Assembly (NCBI GenBank): GCA_025057335.1
Contig: JANWXG010000090.1
Span: 1-9,168, forward strand
Length of the DNA: 9,168 bases
Reading direction: 5' to 3'
DNA from: a bacterium
GTDB lineage: Bacteria; Armatimonadota; HRBIN16
Shown one piece after another: positions 6,701 through 9,168 of this stretch (the stretch's first letter is position 1; each line of letters begins with the position of its first letter). A program made the translations under genes and the position numbers. Below the pieces are notes generated by a model that did not search any database, was not told the DNA's origin, and saw only the letters and a list, made by a program, of their open reading frames with translations.

Positions 6701-6851
6701 GTTTGACCGCGAATACTTGGCTCGTCTGTGACGGAGTGAGTCCAAACGCCTCGGCGTAGCCGGGCATGTCGGAGCCTGTGACCATCTGCGCCTCCGCAGC
6801 AGAAAGATGGAAGAGAAAACAAAACAGAGCAAACAGGGACGACCTCTTCAT
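3741..6851 (-). CDS. Secreted multidomain glycoside-hydrolase-like protein with CBM9-like domain
   Basis: A 1036-residue exported protein, probably acting on extracellular polysaccharide. Residues 1-21 are a signal peptide (MKRSSLFALF start, AEA/Q cleavage). Residues 45-170 look like a beta-rich N-terminal domain. Residues 175-500 resemble a TIM barrel of clan GH-A: VELWNEPWEG puts a probable acid/base at E309, and VWDTESW puts a probable nucleophile at E412, on the expected strand 4 and strand 7 positions. Residues 640-735 look like Ig-like beta domains. The C-terminus (740-1036) starts with the RVDGDLRDW motif typical of CBM9-like sugar-binding domains and ends AAIPWSQM..FVLEP. I cannot name the GH family or substrate. 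The ATG at 6851 is chosen because it is followed by the signal peptide and preceded by a strong AGGAGGAGG ribosome site. An in-frame start at 6953 would bury the signal peptide. It is first of a likely two-gene unit with the PEP-CTERM gene. Confidence 0.82.
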   Translation of the reverse strand: MKRSSLFALFCFLFHLSAAEAQMVTGSDMPGYAEAFGLTPSQTSQVFAVKQVGIRAGDIEGANVLWQGETALIEFEVQNLTDLTQNLQGHVETVHYRTEVPIGDWWVPHVYRLGVVGRVPVSVSLPPRGRARLQVQPQVPDTFGGYVLVLDFGEAGRAFGAALVRVPRPDGGKVFIPTFALDMPWPHEMSEAVVATFHKLGIRGCRLGIGYVPTMWERFGEQLRQFDEWLGWAKKYDITVMLTIGEGGAPMPLGRPRPHLNDRDEMLDTKSDYAWLPEYDDDFQKWTQMIVERYGWPRGMVNAVELWNEPWEGISISGWGGADMPRYRELYTRMALGVEAARANVGVRVLMGGACSSSNTRDKLFCDGTDTFLKWLDFVSIHYQPLAADPALVPEWRNRKSPYGPVQVWDTESWVANSEDRVAAVIASMRAQGQQRTAGIYYDNVYTPVVLQDNPRQGITQVWAPAAAVAACQKFIGQRTFREILFKNGLPWIFVFDGLHSRDDGTVVVVGDLRGVYDPDSILFRNVLGLSNRQEVKRLQAQLAQLSPDDAEGRRRLREAMKRAMVLREARLILPNPNGEFVTFDHYGNPLPSTGDHIVVPLDGRGYYLRTKGKPGSFRRLVDALRRARIEGIEPVEIVLHDLLAPLDRRPTLRLTVTNMLNRPVKGTLSVRLQGATLERDTLPLSLRPHEIRRLSLRVQQASPSPMNLYPCTVRFEAGADGAAEHEETLRVNLIARRSIRVDGDLRDWTGVLPQVMQGEGITASQTEQAYLPFKPFERAQGEQFAMVYFACDEGYFYLAAKIADTTPYEGNVRFETRDDDSYYYPPVCYEVTPDPNDPSKKVRRALHWPEGVRRFSYRKEPDLPSGNGTDNVQVAFNVLPPERKPLLSHPPGTMPRFMVYADTDYEFALNPVAPRYGGGTEIWCLQRPGMVHKHFYPRQPKAPNDGGAVKEGQLVIWRDENTRYVEAAIPWSQMPEVRDALFAGRPVKISVRVNHNVGEAMELAAGRSVSKTNFWAFHNDWATHWASEVEFVLEP

Positions 6852-6862
6852 GCCTCCTCCTC

Positions 6863-6885
6863 GAAACGAAGAATATCTCGGTTTC
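6863..6885 (-). promoter_or_regulatory. Leader hairpin next to the hydrolase gene ribosome site
   Basis: GAAAC and GTTTC pair (6863-6867 with 6881-6885), extended past a one-base bulge by two to three more pairs. It lies directly beside the AGGAGGAGG ribosome binding site of the minus-strand gene. It may affect translation or mRNA stability, but it is weak and AT-containing. Confidence 0.25.
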
Positions 6886-6944
6886 ATCAGTCCCACAGGG
6901 AGTCGTCCCCCCAACCGCTTCCGCCCCACACTACTTCGCTTTTC

Positions 6945-6999
6945 GGAACCCATATCCTTTGAACGCGATGCGCTCTACCACTGCGTTGAGCGACGAACA
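6945..6999 (-). pseudogene. tRNA-like relic (D arm plus degenerate anticodon arm)
   Basis: On the minus strand GCTC AACGCAGTGGTA GAGC (6991-6972) is a canonical tRNA D arm with the GG of the D loop. It is followed by GCATC and, after a loop, GGAT, where the anticodon arm should be. Only ATC/GAT (3 bp) still pairs, with an oversized 10-base loop. A GGGTTC reminiscent of the T arm start follows at 6950-6945, but the T loop and acceptor pairing are absent. This is not a functional tRNA. It looks like a decayed or truncated copy, of the kind left by integration at a tRNA gene. Confidence 0.4.
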
Positions 7000-7109
7000 G
7001 GGGATTGCGCAGAGAAGACTTCGCCCCGCCGTCACGCTGACAGATTTTCCCCCATCGTATGACACAGTGCCAAATCTCATTCGTCATTGAGCAGGCTGCT
7101 TACGCTGAC

Positions 7110-7169
7110 GCACTGCATCGGTCGCAGTGCAGGAGAGCAGTAGGGTCATCCCTAAAACAGAAGATGACC
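7110..7169 (+). promoter_or_regulatory. Two hairpins in the leader of the ThuA-family gene
   Basis: GCACTGC/GCAGTGC (7110-7116 with 7124-7130, loop of 7) and GGTCATC/GATGACC (7144-7150 with 7163-7169, loop of 12) are perfect 7-bp stems. The second ends 18 bases before the ribosome binding site at 7188. Neither is followed by a T run, so they are not intrinsic terminators. They could be leader structures or operator sites. I found no convincing promoter in this gap. Confidence 0.35.
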
Positions 7170-7200
7170 GGTGAAAACTTGGTTGCTGGAGGAGAGTGTC

Positions 7201-7950
7201 ATGAGTAGACTTCATGTTCTGGTGTGGGACGAGAATCCTCCGCATGCGCCGAAGGCAGTGTACCCTCACAGCATCAACGGAGCTGTTGCGGAGGGATTGG
7301 AGGAACTGGATACGGAGGGGCAGCTGGAGGTACATGTTGCCAACCTCGATGAGCCCGACCAGGGTTGTCCGCTCGATCGACTGGCGAAGGTGGACGTGCT
7401 GGTCTGGTGGGGACATGCGCGGCATGGGGAGGTGAAGGACGAGCTGGCAGCAGCTATCGCTCGGCGCGTGCATGAGGAGGGGATGGGCTTTGTCGCGCTC
7501 CACTCGGCGCACTACGCGAAGCCGTTCCAAGCGATACTGGGCTGCACGGGGCATCTGAAAGGCGGCTGGCGCGAGAATGACCCGCCAGAAGAGGAGCATA
7601 TCCGCGTGTGCGCCCCCTGGCACCCGATTGCACGGGGAGTGGAAGACTTCGTGATACAGGGCGAGGAGATGTACGGCGCGCCCTTCGATGTGCCCCCGCC
7701 GCTGGTAGTGGTCTTTCAGTCCTACTTCCCTCTGGGCGGGGAAACGTTTCCTTCAGGGCTGTGCTGGACGGTAGGCAAAGGTATTGACCCCCACTTCACC
7801 TCGGGACCAGGGCGAGGCATTGGACAGGGCGAGGGCATCGGGCGCGTGTTCTACCTCCGTCCCGGACACGAGACCATGCCCACCTACTTCCATCCTACCG
7901 TGCGTCGCATCGTATACAACGCCGTGCTGTGGGCGGGCAAGAGGGCTTAA
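7201..7950 (+). CDS. ThuA domain protein (trehalose utilization family)
   Basis: A 249-residue cytoplasmic protein without a signal peptide or membrane span. It has the glutamine-amidotransferase-like ThuA fold: an N-terminal beta strand MSRLHVLVWDEN, VDVLVWWGHARHGEV (64-78), GFVALHSAHYAKPF (96-109), PWHPIARGVEDFVIQGEEMYG (139-159) and the closing GRVFYLRPGHETMPTYFHPTVRRIVYNAVLWA. ThuA proteins are linked to trehalose and other sugar use, including processing of oxidised sugars, but the exact reaction of this subgroup is not settled. A Gly-rich stretch (192-214) lies between the last two conserved blocks. The ATG at 7201 is preceded by GGAGG 8 bases away, and a GTG at 7171 is a weaker alternative. 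The gene points away from the hydrolase gene, and its TAA shares bases with the stop of the converging gene. Confidence 0.88.
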   Translation: MSRLHVLVWDENPPHAPKAVYPHSINGAVAEGLEELDTEGQLEVHVANLDEPDQGCPLDRLAKVDVLVWWGHARHGEVKDELAAAIARRVHEEGMGFVALHSAHYAKPFQAILGCTGHLKGGWRENDPPEEEHIRVCAPWHPIARGVEDFVIQGEEMYGAPFDVPPPLVVVFQSYFPLGGETFPSGLCWTVGKGIDPHFTSGPGRGIGQGEGIGRVFYLRPGHETMPTYFHPTVRRIVYNAVLWAGKRA

Positions 7951-8429
7951 CTCAGCCTCTCGTGGGGGGCGGTCAGCGACGGCTGCCCCTCGCTGAGCCT
8001 CTGGATGACCTCCTTGACGGCAGGCGTCCAGGGGAGCCGCTGTAGTGAGCCATCTTGCAGGGCGAGGCGTAACGTCTGGACATCCGAGATGCCCGCCTTC
8101 TCCTGCAGGGCGCGTGCGATACGTCCCGTCACACCAGGCAGCTGGAGCAGTTCCTGCACCCCTGCAGGAACCTGTTGCTTCACTCGCTCCAGCGCGGGAA
8201 ACGTACCCTCCTCCAGATACTGGCGCACTTTTTTGTCTATTGCCTCGCCGATGTGAGGCAGGTCGCGCAGGGCGTTGCGGGCGACCACCGCCTCCACAGG
8301 CTCGTTCAACCCCTCTATCGTCTCGGCGGCGAGGCGGTAGGCGCGCACCTTGAAAGCGTTCTCGCCCTGCCACTCCAGCGCGTTAGCGAGGAAACGGAAT
8401 ACCTCCGCTACTTCACTGTTGCGCGACAT
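7947..8429 (-). CDS. Stand-alone PolX-type helix-hairpin-helix protein
   Basis: A 160-residue protein that matches the N-terminal 8-kDa-like and helix-hairpin-helix part of bacterial family X DNA polymerases. It opens with NSEVAEVFRFLANALEWQGE, followed by NAFKVRAYRLAAETIEG. Hairpins are visible at LRDLPHIGEAIDKKVRQYL (54-72) and LLQLPGVTGRIARALQEKAGI (94-114). A third, less regular one is at 120-145, where the usual Gly-x-Gly is replaced by PWTPAV. No nucleotidyltransferase or PHP domain follows, so it is probably a DNA-binding protein without polymerase activity. The ATG directly follows the TAG of the upstream gene with no bases between, and GGAGG 8 bases upstream lies inside that gene, so translation is probably coupled. 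Its stop overlaps the stop of the converging ThuA-family gene. Confidence 0.85.
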   Translation of the reverse strand: MSRNSEVAEVFRFLANALEWQGENAFKVRAYRLAAETIEGLNEPVEAVVARNALRDLPHIGEAIDKKVRQYLEEGTFPALERVKQQVPAGVQELLQLPGVTGRIARALQEKAGISDVQTLRLALQDGSLQRLPWTPAVKEVIQRLSEGQPSLTAPHERLS

Positions 8430-9008
8430 CTACTTCGCCTCCTCCCCCTTCCCCTTGAGCGCTTCGTAGCGCGCCTGCGCTTCCACGCGCACAGCCCCGC
8501 TGCCCGCGCTCGCCTCCGCAATCACCCGCTGAATATCGAGCGTCTCTGGAGGCGGAAACGCCAGCAGAAAAGCTTCTACCTCACGCTCGATAGCGAAGGG
8601 CGCGTGCACGTGTAGGCTGACAGGGGAACTGATATTGTATTGCAGAATCAGGTCGTTCACCCGCCGCATCAGGCGCAACAGGCTCTGCAAGATGTTCGCG
8701 TACCAGTCGGCGAAGATAGGCTTCTCACGTCGCAGGGGGTACTCGGTCTCTACTCGTCGGCGCAGGATGGCTATCGCCTCGCGCGCCATGACGATTTCGC
8801 GGTCGGTCTGCGCCCATTCGGGCAGCATCTGCGCGTTGTGCAGAATCGTAGAGGCAATGCGCAGATGAGCGGGAACCAGCCACTGCGGGTCGATCTCCAG
8901 GGGCTGCCCCTTGCCTGGCAGGTTGTCGAACTTGCCTTCCTCCATCGCCTCGGCGATTTTACGCTCGGCGACAATCTCTAACGCGCGGCTGATGTCGTAC
9001 TCTGGCAT
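8430..9008 (-). CDS. DUF1992 (DnaJ subfamily C member 28-like) domain protein
   Basis: A 192-residue protein of unknown molecular function. The conserved DUF1992 block covers about residues 7-75: AERKIAEAMEEGKFDNLPGKG (14-34) followed by QPLEID. This is the family signature, also found at the C-terminus of eukaryotic DNAJC28. No J domain is present. The rest is helical and rich in Arg and Glu (REAIAILRRRVETEYPLRRE) with an acidic and basic tail. There is no signal peptide or membrane span. The ATG at 9008 has GAGGAAG five bases upstream. It begins 12 bases after the upstream Uma2 gene and runs directly into the helix-hairpin-helix gene, which puts it in the middle of a tight operon. Confidence 0.9.
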   Translation of the reverse strand: MPEYDISRALEIVAERKIAEAMEEGKFDNLPGKGQPLEIDPQWLVPAHLRIASTILHNAQMLPEWAQTDREIVMAREAIAILRRRVETEYPLRREKPIFADWYANILQSLLRLMRRVNDLILQYNISSPVSLHVHAPFAIEREVEAFLLAFPPPETLDIQRVIAEASAGSGAVRVEAQARYEALKGKGEEAK

Positions 9009-9020
9009 CGGGCTTCCTCG

Positions 9021-9168
9021 CTACATCCATCCCCATTCTTGGAGCACGTGCACCTCAGCAGGCAACTGCCACAGCCACTCCACCCGCAACCAAAAACCCT
9101 CTAACACCACACTCCGATACTCCCCCGCATCCCCCTTGAAACGCAACCCATACCTGCCTCCCTCGCCC
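9021..9168 (-). CDS. Uma2 family endonuclease, C-terminal part only
   Basis: Only the last 48 codons are in the window, and the gene continues past the right edge. The translation contains YRSVVLEGFWLRVEWLWQLP, the closing motif of Uma2 (DUF820, PD-(D/E)XK nuclease-like) proteins, followed by a short tail EVHVLQEWGWM and a TAG stop. The nuclease core with its catalytic residues would lie outside the window. Uma2 genes are often present in many copies in Armatimonadota, Cyanobacteria and Chloroflexota; their role is not established. The stop is 12 bases before the DUF1992 start, so it is the first visible gene of that operon. Confidence 0.8.
   Translation of the reverse strand, partial: GEGGRYGLRFKGDAGEYRSVVLEGFWLRVEWLWQLPAEVHVLQEWGWM

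Noticed and set aside
6862..6895. Hammerhead ribozyme, from CTGATGA followed by paired bases on the minus strand
   Set aside because: The required GAAAC core segment after stem II and the cleavage-site stem are not in the right places.
6852..6953. Upstream extension of the hydrolase gene to 6953
   Set aside because: It would place 34 basic residues before a clear signal peptide and ignore the strong ribosome site at 6852-6861. It also overlaps the tRNA relic.

Overview
This 9.2 kb window is GC-rich bacterial chromosome, most likely from a member of the Armatimonadota or a related thermophile-type lineage. That placement is an inference. It rests on a PEP-CTERM surface protein with a short VPEP-type tail, an Uma2 endonuclease gene, a DUF1992 plus helix-hairpin-helix gene pair, and gaps full of short hairpin-forming repeats. 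No rRNA or intact tRNA is present.

Layout: positions 1-656 hold no convincing gene. They carry GGACGCG...CGCGTCC hairpin repeats and a cruciform-like element. A class I DNA photolyase follows on the minus strand (657-2006). The gap 2007-2966 holds a predicted promoter, structured transcript and intrinsic terminator upstream of the photolyase, then a cluster of palindromic repeats and a possible relic of an ABC-transporter ATPase gene. Next come two minus-strand genes 63 bases apart: a 1036-residue exported glycoside-hydrolase-like protein with a C-terminal CBM9-like domain (3741-6851), and downstream of it a small exported PEP-CTERM protein (2967-3677). The 349-base gap 6852-7200 contains a tRNA-like relic and leader hairpins. 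A ThuA-family gene runs on the plus strand (7201-7950). It meets, tail to tail with shared stop-codon bases, a minus-strand operon of an Uma2 endonuclease (3' end only), a DUF1992 protein and a stand-alone PolX-type helix-hairpin-helix protein.

How the genes fit together: the secreted GH-like enzyme and the PEP-CTERM protein may be co-transcribed and act at the cell surface on polysaccharide, and the neighbouring ThuA gene fits a sugar-use theme. The photolyase repairs UV-damaged DNA. The most interesting unexplained signal is the putative transcription unit at about 2302-2154. It has a -10 box, three TTAAC direct repeats resembling a Pho box, internal stems and a strong terminator, 150 bases ahead of the photolyase start. 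It could be a small RNA or an attenuated leader. It was read by eye and has not been tested.
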